DNA of 64,000 nucleotides from Albula goreensis (Eukaryota; Chordata; Actinopteri; Albuliformes; Albulidae), in assembly GCA_022829145.1 (NCBI GenBank), contig CM040748.1, positions 6,893,501 through 6,957,500 of the forward strand, given 5' to 3'. Both the position numbers and the translations under genes were made by a program. The number at the start of each line of letters is the position of its first letter. Position 1 is the stretch's first letter. The notes below the pieces were generated by a model. It was not told the origin of the DNA. It did no database searches and was given only the letters and a program-made list of their open reading frames with translations. Shown here piece by piece: positions 34,001 through 48,725 of this stretch.

Positions 34001-34336
34001 CACCTGTCAGGCTGGGGAAATGATTTGTAACCCTCGAAAGAAAAAAAAAAAAAAACAGAAAACCTGGAAACCCGGGGGAATGGTTTGTTAGCTAAAGCCC
34101 CCTGAATCACATCTGCGGCCCCAAAGCCTCCGTATTCCTTTGAAGAGAACATAACACAAGCAGCACACTCCAGCCTGTGATCAGACCTTGCAAATGTTAA
34201 GTGATCATCCTGAGACGGAAACCAAACCCAAATTGATTCTCAGCCTGGCAAAAAAATCTGTGAGTCCCACCTTCCCGTAATTGTTTCAGATCATTGGTTC
34301 CCAGAAGAGCCAGCAAATGCTAGTTGTACATAACTT

Positions 34337-34368
<32 letters not shown>

Positions 34369-36603
34369 GAGTGTGTGTGTGTGTGTAAACTGAATTCTAG
34401 CCATGGGGAAGACTGGGCCAGAAAAGTTGTACTTGAGTGATGTCATTTTGCAGAACTGTTTCAGCAGCTCGTGCAGAGATTAGACACAAAGCAATAGCTG
34501 CTTGAGAAAAACGTTCTGCAGCTGCAGTTGCAGCGGCACTCCGGATGAAGAGGGGGAGTCAGAATAAGTTGGCAATCGGGTCTTCTCTGAAAAGATTAAA
34601 GTAAACAGTGTCTGCTGCACAATTATAACAAGTTAATTAAACTTTGTCTTCTTTCATGTCATAAAAGGATGTAGTTGCTGTATAGCTTATCTGAAATTTT
34701 TCATTGTTGAAATATTTTGGTTCTTATCTCAGGGTTTTCAAAGAAAAAAATAAATGTTTTTTTTTTCCAGAGGCTTTGACAGAAATTGAAAAGAAACAAG
34801 GATTTTTTTGTGCTGAAGTACAAAGGTTAAAAACACCAGAGGACAGCCACTTACGAGTGTCATTGGATGGTGAAAATGAAACATTACTTGTGCCATTTCT
34901 TCTTTCCTGCTCTCTTAATTGTGCTTTCCAAAGATTAAGAAATAGTCAAAGTTGCTGTTGTAGTATTCCCTGTAGAGGTTCTTCTGGCTCCGTAATACAG
35001 CTCTTCATTTGTGCATCTTCCCTGTCCGTGCTGAATTCAACATTACCTTCATTAGTACACTCTCCCAGACCAGAGGGCTCTTTGTTTTTTTTTTTTTTTT
35101 TTTTTTTTTTTTCATCATGCAATCTTCAGCTTGCATTTGATTAATTCAAGGAACATACAGTCTCATGGATGTTGTGAATAGTAATTGAATGGCACAGAGT
35201 GGAGAGGTTATGTTTCTGTAGCCACTGTTTCTTCATAGCAGAGCTATAATCGGCAGAGTGCTTCACACTCTGTTGTGACTTAACATTTCTTGCATTGCCC
35301 CTGTTGTTTAGGGTCTGTCCTTTTGTTTGTCTGATCCAAAATAACATGATAATCTGGATGTATTCTGCAGTGTCTTCTGCAATAATAATGTCAGTGTATT
35401 CTATAATGGCATGTCTGGCTAATTCCATCGTTCTCCTGTTTTTAATGACTTTTTTTAACTTGTGTATCAGTGTTACAATGATTGCGTTGTTATTGTGTTT
35501 GCTAGATGTGTTCTCTGCTGCTTTCTGCATTTGGATGGTTTGCTAGTTTCTCTTCGCCAAATAACCACCAGCACAGCCTGATACACGATTTGGACATGTC
35601 ATCCTTCCCCCCACCACTGCCCCCTTGAGGATCCCAAAGGCAATGTTGTTCAGTGTCCACCTGTTTCTGTCCTGCAGGAAACCGGAAGACTTGTCAAGAG
35701 AGATCATTCAGATTCAGCAGCGAGAGATTGGCCTGAAGCAGCAGAACTACTCTGTCACCAGCAGGTAGGGGGTGCTGAATGTTCACGTCCCGTGGGTGTT
35801 TTTCCAGACAGGACATGCTGCTTCCTTTTAGGGCTTCATCTGGACCTTATTTTGTTGTAAACACAGGACTGCTGCTTTACAAATGGCAAGCATTTTAATG
35901 TTGATCCAGTTTGAGACATAGCTTCCGGTATTTACCGTTTTATTCAACATGGCCTGGTATTTTGGCCAAACCCGTGAGGGTTTAACAAATCCTTTCCCAA
36001 ACACAACTATGTTGTTTTTTTTTTTTGGGATTCGGTCTCTCATTTAAAGTTCCTGTGCAGTCTAAAATACCTGTTTTCATTTTTTTCTTGTTAACTAAGT
36101 AGAAGATTAAAAGATAAACACATCCATGTGAGGTACAATGCTCCACTTTGCTACTAATTGCTGTTCCTATTTTTGATGCAGTTTCACTCCTGAACAACTC
36201 TGTCAGCAGTATGTTGTTTTTTTTTCCTCTTCCTCCTAGGTTGGCAGATAGAATGAAACAATCCAAAAGATCATTATAATTTACTAACTGTTGACTGCAG
36301 ACTGCACATTCAATGGCTTTGGGGAGAAAAAAAAAAAACTGTAGTTCATACAATGTGTCTGTATGGCTGTGGTCTACAAAGCAGCAATTGATCTTTCCCT
36401 ATCAGCCCAGCAAAGCTGTTAACAGAGCGGTGAGGATTGTACTTTTGTTTCCCAGCCAAGACCTTGCACGCTGGCAAGTCTGCTTTCAATGCTCAGTATA
36501 TTGAGATTTTCTTCAATTATCATTGCAGCTCACTTTATACCATATCATCATTCCCACAGATACATGCATTGTTTTACGCACACACACGCACACACACGCA
36601 CAC

Positions 36604-36697
<94 letters not shown>

Positions 36698-39600
36698 ACC
36701 CCAGGGGTGTTAATGGCCTCGCTAGAGCTTTATGTAATATTTTTTAAGAAGTTTGGAGGTCTGCTGTCACCTGTGAAAGCGGGGGTTGGGGGGAGAGTTA
36801 TTGTGTGAGAGCATCAATATTTTCCTGAAAGATATTGGCAGCTGCTGTACTTTTTTAGAGCAAACGCATGCTCTTGAAAATGTGTCTCTTCATAACTCGG
36901 GCGTTTGGAACATTTTATCCTGGGCTTTCAGACTAAAAAGCTGTTCGCGCAGGGTTTCTGTCTAAACTGGGAGGTACAGCTGACAATATGCACTAGTGGA
37001 AAGTTGGCCAATATTTGTGGCACCTGCTGTGTAGGATAGAATGAAATGTGTGAGCTGAAATAATGCTCTAGGAGATGTACTGTCCTCTTAATGGAGGCCA
37101 GACAAATTGATAGCAGTGAAGGAAACATTTTTTTCTTCCCCCCGATGTGCTGGACTGGGCTGTAAATCAAAAGTAGGTGAGGTTCCATATGATTCAGTAG
37201 CTTTTATTGTGGGCTTTGTTTAACACCGCAGATCAAATGACTGCAACAGAAGCTATCCAACTTTGGATACTCCTGAAGAAAATAATGACGATGGCCATTA
37301 CACAGCCAGTTTCTTATGTAGCACAGGGACCAAGGAAGCAGAAAAACCCATGTAGAGATGCAGTAAGTGCACTGCTGCAGTGATGTCAACTTTCTATCAG
37401 CGGTAGTTTTTGCCTCTTGAAAAGAAACACAAAAAACATAGCCAAGCATAGCTGAAACAATTGCTGAATGTAAGAGGTAAGTCACACACATGGCATGCTA
37501 TATGACAAATGTTCAATGAATTCATTTTTTGGAACATGCTTTAATTCATGGATATTCATCATGCACTACGTATATTGTAGTCATGTTAGACTCCTAAGCA
37601 ATGGCAACAGAGTCAATGACAAACAGCACTTCAAAATGATAGTTTTTTTTGCATTTGGCACTCCCAAGGGAATTTTTCATGTTGCTTCTTCTGCTGTAGT
37701 CTATTGACGTAGCCTGGAGAACTGATGTCACAGCTGAGCATCTAGGACTAGGTCTTCTCTTTTTGTGTTGATTTTGTTGATTTACATAAGGAAGCACTTT
37801 CTTCATTTACACCCATGGAGAAACATGAAATGACAGGTATTGAAATTTACATAGCATATTCATTGTTACATATTTGTATACCACTGTTGTGAGACTGAAC
37901 CTCAAATTTAGTCTTTATTGTAGTCCGTTGTCAGTGTGACAAACTGTTTCCATTGTGGAGCAATGCCATCCATGGGGTGGGCTTAGCTAGTAAACAAACG
38001 GTAAACTATCACGTCTGACAAAGCCCAGTTCTCTGTAGCTGCAACTCTCACACAAGTCAGTCTGATGTGATTGCCTTCAGTGCTTTAGAATAAGAGTCAC
38101 TGGAAACCAGACAAATACAAAAAAAAAAAGCAGGTCACAATTTTTTAATTGGCCCGGTGGTTTTGTTTGTGTTCACAAGGTGATCTGCTTTGTTTGGGCT
38201 TTGTATTGGCTTGTTATTATGCATGCTTTCTTTTGCGATTTTGCTGATGAAAGTGAGGAGAAATGGTGAAACAAACCTTGAAAAGTCCCCGTTCTGCCTT
38301 GGAGATGTGTTTGTATCAGGGAGATTGAATTCCAAATTATATAAAGATAGCTGATTCCCTGCCGTTTGTTTTGAGCGTTGCGGCTGCCTGCCAAGCCCTT
38401 CATGAACTTGCTGTGTTGATCTCCAGGGGAAACTTAATATTTAGTCAAGCTGTGTTTTAAATGCCTCAACTGTTTATGCAGTCACTTTAGATTTACAAGT
38501 CTGTGCTTTTGCTTTAAAGGTGGTGAGACAGAAAGGAGGCTTGATTTGTTTGTATGTGTCACACAAAGTAAGAAGTTCATTTTGTCTGCAGATAGGGCTG
38601 ATTTCTTCAGCTTTGTGACACGGGGTGCCCTCTGATGGTCTTTTGGATAGCCTAGCAGGGCAAATTAAGAGTTTTCCACCCTCAAAATTTCATTACGATA
38701 TTACTTGGACTTGAGTTCTTCACTCACAGTGAAGACGGAAATGCAGATATTGTGTGTTCAGTTGAATTATTGTTTATGAAATGTGTAAACAGCTCCTGAA
38801 TCGCTTGACTGCGTTGAAGGGCACATGCTCGTTGCCTTTAAGTTTCCGTGGACATGTGACCTGAGCAGGTTATGCTTTTGGGGTGTCCGTGGTAATTAAT
38901 CTTGGGGTCTCAGAATGCACGGCCTGTGGTGCGCTGCAGGCTGAAATTGAATCATGGGAAGTGTAGTTCATTCCTCAGGGAGGGTTTACATTCAGAGAAG
39001 TCGCACCGGCCGCTGCCTCTATTGGTTTTTGTCAAAGCATGTTGTGAGGCAGAAGCTGGTTTGTAAGCCGCGGTCTGCAAGGTCTATGGATGTGAGTTGG
39101 TGATGTTGTTTGTTTCAGCCCTTCTTTCATTGCTTTGTGGTACCTTATGGTATGCTGGTCTCACCTTGGGTGATCTGAGAGTTTGGCAGGTAATTTTACC
39201 CCAAGACACAACATGGCAGAATGGCAACAGAGGAAGGAATTGAGCTAATGTTGTTCATGTTGCCACTTTTAATATGACAACTGTTTTAAGTTGCAAAGAG
39301 TAGCTAGATGTTGGTTTGTTAATTGGAATTGCTTGGCTAATGTAGTCTGCTACACATTAACATGAAAACAGTGGTTGTTGCAGGCATGTTCAGCTAACTC
39401 TCAGTAGATAAGGTATTTGAAGATATATTTTTAGTTCTATTTTTTTTTCTTTACATAGGAACCCTAGGGATATGAACGATGTATTTCTTGAATAGCTGAA
39501 ACAAAACAAACAAGCGCCAGTGCTGTGCCAATAAGAGAAGCACTGCTGTGATTTCAATCAGGATTAGCTGTTGAAATATTCAGCATGCTGTATTCAATCT

Positions 39601-39988
39601 TCTGAAACAACTTTAGGAGCAAAGAACTTGGAGAGTTATGCTCATTAGTGTTCACCTTCAAAGAGAAATCAGCCAAATGTGGAAAATCAGTCATAAATAT
39701 GACCTTACCACCTACTAAATGCAATAGTTTGAACATTATCAGCCTTTATGTCCCCTTTCCACACCTCATATATTTCACTGATGCAAAGTTATGGTAGTTG
39801 AACTGGGCACACTCTGCTAATTAGAATGGTTTCAACATTTTCTGTGTTGAGGGGCAAGCTGGGAGGTAATAACTTTGGACTTCAGAGCTTCACATCTGCA
39901 AGCGGTCTGAACCCGTTGGGGTGTAACAAATTAACAACAAACCGCTATTCGATGTGTCAAAAAAAAAATGTATACCAGTTGGAAAACT

Positions 39989-40019
<31 letters not shown>

Positions 40020-43000
40020 GGAAATGGTTGGCCACAGTTAAAAGTTTGTCTTATTGCTGCAACATCCTCTGAGTTTTGGAGGATGTGGAGTTGCGCTGTA
40101 AGTCATCCTGTGGGACCCCTGGCCACTGTTGGCAGGGGCACATTGCTGAACTGGGAGGCAGTGCTTTTGAACTGACTCTACTGTGTAGGACCAAGTGTAT
40201 GTGTGTTTGGTGTCTCCACCAAATTAAAACCTTCCTTAATTTCTTAAGTTCATTTAATATTCATGCATAGCCTTAAGAAAGCCCTATTCCACAAAATGTT
40301 TTTTTTTTTCTTTTACTGAACGTTTAAATGAATACAGTGCAGAATTCCAAGAACTGCCTTTGTGATTTTTAAGCTCATAGTGGCGTCACCTCCAGAATAA
40401 TATTTAATTTCGTATTGGGGCTAAGCAGTCTGCACTTATCTTTTAGTCGCCTGTTTTTCTGTCCTGGTATTTATTTCCTTGAGCTTTCTGGGATAAATTG
40501 GTTTTTCATGCTTGAGCTCTTTTTAAGTTGGCATCTGAAAAGCAGCCCTAAACCTCATAATCCCTTTTAATGTGTATAATACAGATACTTAGGTCTAGCT
40601 CATGGTACAAATGTAACATTTGTATGTCATATAAAAGCATGGTTTCCCCCTTTTTATACTCCTCATTGATTTTTCTGTTGTGTTGAAAGATTTAGGTTTA
40701 AACCTGATTAAGTGCAAAATTTTTATGTACGATTTCTGTGTTCCTTTAAAGCAGTCCTGTAAAATGATATTCCTCGTACAATAGTGGGCCTTTCCTCCAG
40801 ACACCAGGCTCTCATGTGATATATTTCTGGTCATGTGATGCCCCTTATATCCCTGCCTCAATGTAGCTGGTGAGTCCCTCATTTTCATTGGGAGTATTCC
40901 GTATCGTGGGGTCAAGCCCCCTTACTTGTTTAGTTTTTGCGTCCATTTCACAGCCGTTGTAATGAGAACGCTCTTTGTAAAAGTATACGGTCTGTCTCCA
41001 GATTTCCGTGGTTCCGCAGCTGCGCCGAGCACGCAGTGAATTCAGGAATGATTGTCTCCCAGGGGCAGCCTATCAACTGGTGTTCAATAAGGGGATATTC
41101 CCAAAGGGTGTTTATTATGAGAAAGGAAAACTGCCATAGGAGCTGATGCAAAATGAGCTTCTCATTTAGCTTTGATGTGAGTTTATATGCTTTAATTCGC
41201 ATAGTAATTTCAAAATATGAGATCATACCTTGCACTTAACTTTTCAAAAACTTTGTTTTCCTTCATTTGCTCATTGAGAGGAAATGTCGTTTAATCAGGT
41301 GTCTTTGCCATGAAAGGTGGAAGTAAATAAACTACTTGCAGCTGTATTCCGGCTTTAACGCTGTAGAAAGAATGTTTTGTGCAAACTAATGATCCAGTCT
41401 GCCCGCATGACGGGTTTCTTTGATGCATCTTGCTATTGCAGTTCGTGACTGCTGTGCTGGACTCCCCTCCCCTGTGTCTCAGGATCGTTTTTCAGACAGA
41501 CCTTACGTAACCTTAAGTAAGTCTTTAATACATCATTCGATTCCAATTAGATTCCTTTGTGTGCCTTTATGACACTTTCTGTCACTCCACAACAGACAGC
41601 ATTATTAACTGGCAGTTCTGGGTGTAGGCAAAGAGGACAGGTTGACAGGTTTCCATGCCACAGTTGGGTTTTTTTTATGCGCTACCCAGCTCTTTAATTT
41701 CAGATCCTTCAGATGTGAGTGATGATCGTTTTATTCAGTGACTTATTCTATTTGCTGAAATTGACAGCTGACTTGTTTGATTTCTGGTTTGCTGGGTCTA
41801 TAAAGTGAGTGGCATTTGGGTTTTTTGACAGATTTTGAAGAGTCCCAAGTTGACAAGACAAATGGCCCTTTTGTCTTTCATTCTTTTTAGGTAGAACAGC
41901 ATATCATTTTTTTTTTTTTTTTTTTAAATCATCAAGGTTGGCTGGCATAGATGCTTCATTTGTCTATTAAGCTGTGCAGGTTCCTGTATTATGAATGATT
42001 CTGAAGAAGCCAGTGTTCCAAAGCCAAAGACAAGCTTTAAAGGAGGGCTGTCTTACAATTGTGTTTTGGAAAGACAGGTGGCTTTAACAGTACAACACAG
42101 TTAGCAGACAGCTCCTGGCGCGAAGGCTTTATATGAGAGGAAAGAAGAATAAGACGAAAGGAAGAATAAATTAAATGGAAAATGATTTGTTATGGGGTGA
42201 GCAGAGAGGGTAATACAGTCTTGGTTTATGTCAGTCTGTGGTACTAGCAGTGTGGTAGCAGTCAGATTCAATTTAGCTTCCATGTTTGTGGCTTAATAAA
42301 GGCTGTCAATAAAATACATAAAACACAGTGTCTAAGCAGTTGTTTGAAAAAAATGGCAACAGGTGGAGATGACCATCTCACTGGGAGCCTCACTGATGAC
42401 CACATGGTCACTCATTCCTATGGTTTAGGTGTGGTGAGGATTTTTTGTATTGATTTTTTGAGAAGCTTATTGAGTGCTTTGTGAGTTTAGAGTGTAAGAA
42501 TTTTGCCCATGTGTCACCAGCCATTTTCATTTACAACCTGCTGCGTTCACAGTGTTTGGCATTCAGTTTTATTGACCCTTGACATTGACTTATCAGTCGA
42601 CCATTGATTGGATTTGCCCGATTTTCCCTCCAAGATTGGTGAATGGTCAAACACTCCGTTTTCTAGTAGAACTTATTTTTTATTTAGTTTTAAACATTGT
42701 TCCAATATATTTTCATACAAAGACACTTTTCCTTTTCCAGCTGTATATGTACATTCTGCACATTGAATACAACAAAACAGATCCACTCCAAAATAAAGTA
42801 GTAGCCACATGTAAGGGATATTAGGATGTTATAAACAGTAACGAATGAAAGTGGAGAGTGAGAGAAGAGAAGATAAATAAATAAAAATAAAACATAATCC
42901 CTCACTGTATTAGTAGATCCATGACAGGGCCACATCTCTTAATAAATATACATTTTTGGAACATCATGTTATTTCCTCCATCTGGTAAATATCCCATACC

Positions 43001-46000
43001 TTTTGGATCCATAAGCTATATGTGCGGAGGTCTGATTTCATCCATTGAATGGTAATACACTTCAGGGCTGCTGTAAGCAATATTCCTAGAACATATTTCT
43101 CAGATCTTCTCTCTAGAGCATCAGACGTTACACCAAACACTCTGTTTTTATACTGTCCTCCGTCGGACACTGTGATCTGGGGCCAATATTGAAGAATTGT
43201 TTGTGGGGAAGAAAAAAATCTGTACATCCCTAATTAACAGGGTCATGTTCACTGATGTAGTGTCTTTAAAAGATTCTTCCATAGGCGGGGCTGATAAAGC
43301 CTGATTACTGATATATCCAAGTAACTCAGTACAGCAGACTGTCATAAGGGTGATGGGCATTGAGCTGCTACACAGGAGAAGTTAAGGTATTATCCTAGGC
43401 CAGTATTTTAAAAACTCTAAAGCAGTTAAGCTTTATCAGTGTCTCTGTGCCCCAGCTCATTAAACAGAATCAGATTTGTGTGCAGTCATACCAACAGTAT
43501 CTCACAGAGTGATGCCGCCTCCCATAAATGTCAGTTAAGTTCAGTCTGTTAGCACTGCAGATTTCGTCTTTGTCTAATAAGCGTCCAGCGTTGATGGTTA
43601 TTCTTTGATTGTCATACGGAACATGTGCTGCGCAGTTGTGACACGTTCCCATTGTCGACACATCAGCAGCTGCGTGCTGGAGTTTTGGGTCTTTAGTGCC
43701 TCAAATCAGGCCTACCACACCTGCTGACGGCAGGCTCGGGCCCGCTCAACCGAGGCACTCAGGTGTTTGATGGAAAATGCTGAAGTGGAAAGACAGTTGT
43801 GAAGAAGGGGGTGTAACAGGAATTTAACAGAATTTCAAAGTATTTGTGTCGTATATGTACTCCACAACAATATTATTCTGAACACTGTATTATGGTGTTC
43901 ACATCATATGAGAATTCCTGGACAAACAAAAGAAGGACATTTTTTTAAATTAAATTTGCTAAAGTGGCGAGTAAACACAATGAACACAAAAAAGGCTGCT
44001 GTTTACTTTATAAGCTGAATAAAATGTAATCAAATATAGATTTTTGAATTTGTGCCTTGTCTCTCTATCGGTTTGCTTCCTGTAAATATACATGTTCTGT
44101 ATGAGCATGCATGCATGTTTGTATCTATTTATGGTGCCTGTAGTTGCCTGAACCCTGGGGGTACAATTACTGTCTGTGTTCTTCAGCCATGGAGCTTTTG
44201 CTTTGAGTTATTCATCATGAGAGGTGTCTGTGGGGAGGCTTCCCCTGATAAAGCAAGTACTTTGGCTCCAGTAATTGGCATTTTCAGAGGAACTTCTTCA
44301 TGAGCCACCTTTCATTTTTCTCTCTCCTTTGCAGTTTGTGTTTCAAGTGGAGTTGATGATCAGAGCAAATTTCTAATTGTGGGACAGCAATTAGGGTCCA
44401 TCTCCATGATTTGACTGGAAATGTGCAGGGCTCTCCAGTCTAATGCAACACTTTTTTTGAGAAGCTGAACTGTCATTTTCAAACACAAATCTCCGTGCCA
44501 ATAGCTTCTGTTGACAGGCTCGTGCACTCGAAATGTATAACATCCTAATTATAAAATATGATGCAATTTTTTTTTTTATTTAAAGTAGTGGCTGCTGGAT
44601 AATGAGTAGCATTTTATAAGGCTTTCATTATCATGGTTACCTAACAAATTTCAAAGGGAAACATTTTCCTTTCAAGATGTCATTTTTTTCCTGTTTCATG
44701 TCTTTTTTTATCCATATTGGATGCATCTTAATGTGAAACTCCTCTTAAGGACTTGAAAAACTTACATTCCATTCAAAGGTTTGCTTTAAAATCACACTTC
44801 AAGTCTATAAGACTACAAGTAAGACGTTATAAATATTTGTGATAATAACTATTCTCGTTATCTTTAACACATTTGAATATCATTTTTGTCGCTCAACAAA
44901 ACATTATTTTTTTGTTCATTGAACTGCTGTTGGTAATTAAAATTTTTGCTTCAATAAGTTTGAAGTGTCATTAGGTAATCTGTGTCCAATAAAATGTTTT
45001 TTTCTTCTTAAAAAACATTTAGGAAGTAAGGCCAGTGCCAGTGTGAGTGTTTTATATATTAGTCATGCATGACACTGCTTGTGCTTGTTATTGTCTATTA
45101 GCATAACAAATCCACAGGCCTGCACTAGTTTTTCCAATGAAGTCAATTCTGGTGGTTCCTTTCAGATCCATTTAAAAGCGAGGATATTAAAGCAAGCAGT
45201 TTTGCTGTAGTAGCTAGCAATGTTGTGTCCACCTCTGCAACATGGACAAAAAGGCAAAAAAATAAGGGGTATTTTATTTTTTAAAGATGTTCAAAAGGTT
45301 GAAGAACCAAGGCGCGGTGAGACGGAAGTCCAGCAGAGATGAGGCTTAGGTAAATGAGGGGCGAGGGGTCTTTCTTTCTCTACATTCGCTCAAAGGCCCC
45401 ACTTTCAGCATCAGCACATCCTTATAAGGGTGTAGCAGGAAAGCACAGGTACATCACATCAACAATTAGACAGACAAAGAAACAATACACCAACAGGGAC
45501 ATACACGAAAGAAAATAAAACCGAACTCAACAGGGACAAAACAAATATACGATGTTGACAGTGTATTTGCCGACATTAAATGAAATAGCTCAGAGATTGC
45601 ACTGTTTTGTCATGGCGTGAAAAAACAAAGGGCACAAATGTAGGCTGTGCTGAATCAAGTTGTTTGTAATGAACATGCACAGTCTTGCAGCAGGCAGAGC
45701 TGTGTAAAGCTGCCACAGTCGATGTCCGTTTACCTCCTGTTTTGCACTCCTCCACTAGTCAATGCAGCACAAGCTAGTTTACTGGTCAAGGAATGAACTA
45801 TATTTTGCACTGAGAAAAATTGGTGCTGCAGAGGCTGCTGTCACAGGCTACTGAATGGGAATGGGAAGGGGGGGGAGCTGCGCAGCCGAGAGAGAATGAG
45901 CGCAAACCGAGAGCGAAGAGGACATGATCTTACATAGAGAGAGAGAGGGAGAGCATGCAAGTAACTGAGAGGACAGAACTGAGTCAATGTTGGACAGAGA

Positions 46001-48693
46001 AAGAGTGTGTGACTCAGAAGGAAAGACAACACTAGTCCTGCCTCCCTCATTAAAAAGGCTACTCGCATGGTGGCTAGCTAACCACCTCCTAACGTTAGCT
46101 GGCAAATGGCACTCGTTCATTCATTTCAGCGCCATGTCTCAACATTGACAGGCCATACAAGCAAGACTGCCTCGTGCTTTAAGCCTTGCTTGGTTAAGCT
46201 CACCAGTGCAACTGATCTAGCCTTCAAATGAGTCTTTAATTTGGATCTGGAATGCTTCGGTATTGGCATTGCGTTGCCTGCAAGCACAACTTGCACTGCG
46301 CACAAATGGTCCATCTCTCTTAACATTTAAAAATGAAACGTTTGTGAATCTCCAGCCAGTGAATGCAGTTTCATCATGGATGCATGTTTGTCAAGGGGTC
46401 AGCTGAGGTGTGCAGCTGCCTCAGGTTGTTTCCCCAACTATGTTGACACATTCTCTTTGATTCTCCTTTGGGTAAAAATCTCTGGGTGTTTCTTTTCCAC
46501 AGTTAATTTGAATGTAATCCTGCAGGTAATCATCCTCTTTTTCAGAAATATCTGTGATCATTTGTCTTTTGTCTGCTGCTATAACAAAATATGTTACATG
46601 CGATTGTATATGTAATGGCAGGATTGTGCATGCAATGTGTTACTTCCCAGCCATTAATGTGAATGATTGTCAGACTTCCGAGACTACATCAGTGGGTTGG
46701 TTCACCTCATCCTAACCTATATCCTGTTATTCGAGTGTTCTTTTGAGGAAAACAAGATCAAAGACTATGATAATAACCCCCTTGAACTGAAGTGCTGTTA
46801 TGGATGGAAAACATGATTAGTTTTGATTTCATGTGCCCCTTTTTTGCATCAGTGGATAATAAAGACAATAAGGAGGTAGTTTGTTTGCATGTTATCCGCT
46901 ATTTAAGCTATACATCTGTTCAACTTCCTTCTCATTTGTGTCTAGCTATTTTTCCATCAAGCTTATGAACCAGTTGTTTGCCTCATAAACTTTTGAATCT
47001 TTCCATTGATAGTAGCCTTCATTTGCCAGCTGTTGAATTTTCTGAAAATTATATAGCGATAGAGTGTTTAATGTTTATAAAGTAATTATATAGTTGAGCA
47101 AATGTTCTCGGAAATGGTGTCCCTGTCCAATTTATTTGAATTGCACATTTTTATTGATAAACGTTTGGTAGCAGTTTAGTTTAATGATTGTTTCTTCTCC
47201 TGAGATTGAAATTAAAAGGCATGCTTTCTGGTTTATATGTTGGATTCGTTATTTGGATGTAGCGTTATTTCATTTTGGTTGATCACCGTTTCCAGCGCTC
47301 TGTGCATGCGTGAGTGGACATGTATATGTATGTGTTCGCATGGGTATCTCAGGGAATATGGGCTGGACTTGTTGATCTGCAGTTAATGAACTTGCACAGT
47401 TCTGAGATGTTTTCTGCTGTTGCCATGGCTGTAGAGATGGTAGAGGCTCAATGGCTCATGTCCTCCTCCATGCGGTGCAACATCGGCTCTGTGTTCCCTT
47501 CTCCTGTTTCTTCCTCAAAGGCAAAATGGCAAATAGTCCAGAGGGGACCCTTTAGCGCTCGTTGCGAAGGCTAATGAAAGGTGGGACCTGCTCCAACCGC
47601 AGTGACCAAAGTCATTGCCGTGCAAATTGCAAAATCTGTCATTTTAATTCCCGGTTGTCTACTGTTTCGGCTGACTGTTTCATACTGTGAATCAAGTATT
47701 ACTTTTTCATGGAGAAATATTTGATTGTGTTTAATGTCTCCCGGATGCCAGCTTTCCACTTGTCACTTTAATTGGAATATTCTGTTGGATAATTATCTTC
47801 GATGTGCAGTCAATTTTGCCTGTCTTTTTATGCAATCGTTCTTTTTGAAAATAATGCAGTTAACCTCAGTGTTTGAATATTGCACTCATGGTTATTTGGC
47901 GTAAGTAATTTAGTTTACTGATTTACCTTACAAGCTGTGCAACATAAATTTCAAATGTAGGCCTGTGTTTTGCTTTTTAATGAACTAAATTTCATCAGTG
48001 ATTTTTCTTGTTTCTCCAATTACCACACAGTTCTGTCTGTGGTGAGAGGAGAGGCACAGTTCAGTGTCTGATTTCCATGTTTCCATTCCTTTTTTTTTTC
48101 TCTTTTCGATAATGGTGGCCTCTCAACAGTCTTATGTGTGTTGAACCATGCCCTACTCAGTGAGTGGTTTACAATTTTGTATGTGTGATTTTTGGCAATT
48201 TTCAGAGGGATGTCACACATTATAGTTTCCCCAGTCTTTATGAGTTTGGAAAGTTGTTACATTTTCTGGAAAGTTGGCTGAGCAAGATCTGTGTGCCAGT
48301 CTCAGGAACCTGATTTAGTAAACAAAACAGTGGCGGAGAGGGAGGACTCTGTTTTTTTTTTTTTTTTTGTAAATCTGTGCTGTAGGCAAGCCATTTATCG
48401 TCTCTTTTCCCTGCCTGGACCTGACAAATCTAAGATAACATTTCCAGATGGGCAAAGGGAAGGCCATCCTTCCTTTGGTCTACCTGTCTCTGATGGATTT
48501 GCCTGTTGTCTGCAGACGAAGTGCCTCTCTGGGAGATGGAGAGTGCCGCCGGCCCTGCAGAACTCACATTAGAGCTCACAGGGAAACCCAGAGAGCTTTG
48601 GGTCCTCTCACCGCTTCCCATCTGCTCTCTCACAAGTTTACTTAGATTCATCAGAGACTTTGTGCTTTTGTCTGTTTTGCAGATTTATCTTTG

Positions 48694-48725
<32 letters not shown>

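Larger units (their letters stand above)
23767..35677 (+). other. MAD1L1 intron 9 (11.9 kb)
   Basis: No coding exon seen on either strand. Contents: T runs at 24986-25014, 34338-34367 and 35085-35112; a 66-bp imperfect tandem duplication around 25674-25780; an AT-rich inverted repeat near 26737-26777; a short (GT)n at 34373-34386; and unique-looking GC-balanced DNA at about 33400-34330. The 146-codon frame at 34704-35144 is out of phase with the gene. Confidence 0.75.

Noticed and set aside
34770-34868. Possible extra MAD1L1 exon (TTTTCCAG acceptor, charged peptide, GTGAAA donor)
   Set aside because: Exon 9 ends in phase 2. Entering here reads into TGA after five codons, and the direct 9-10 junction already matches human MAD1.
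36437-36808. His/Thr-rich and Val/Cys-rich frames
   Set aside because: Both strands of the (CA)n microsatellite.
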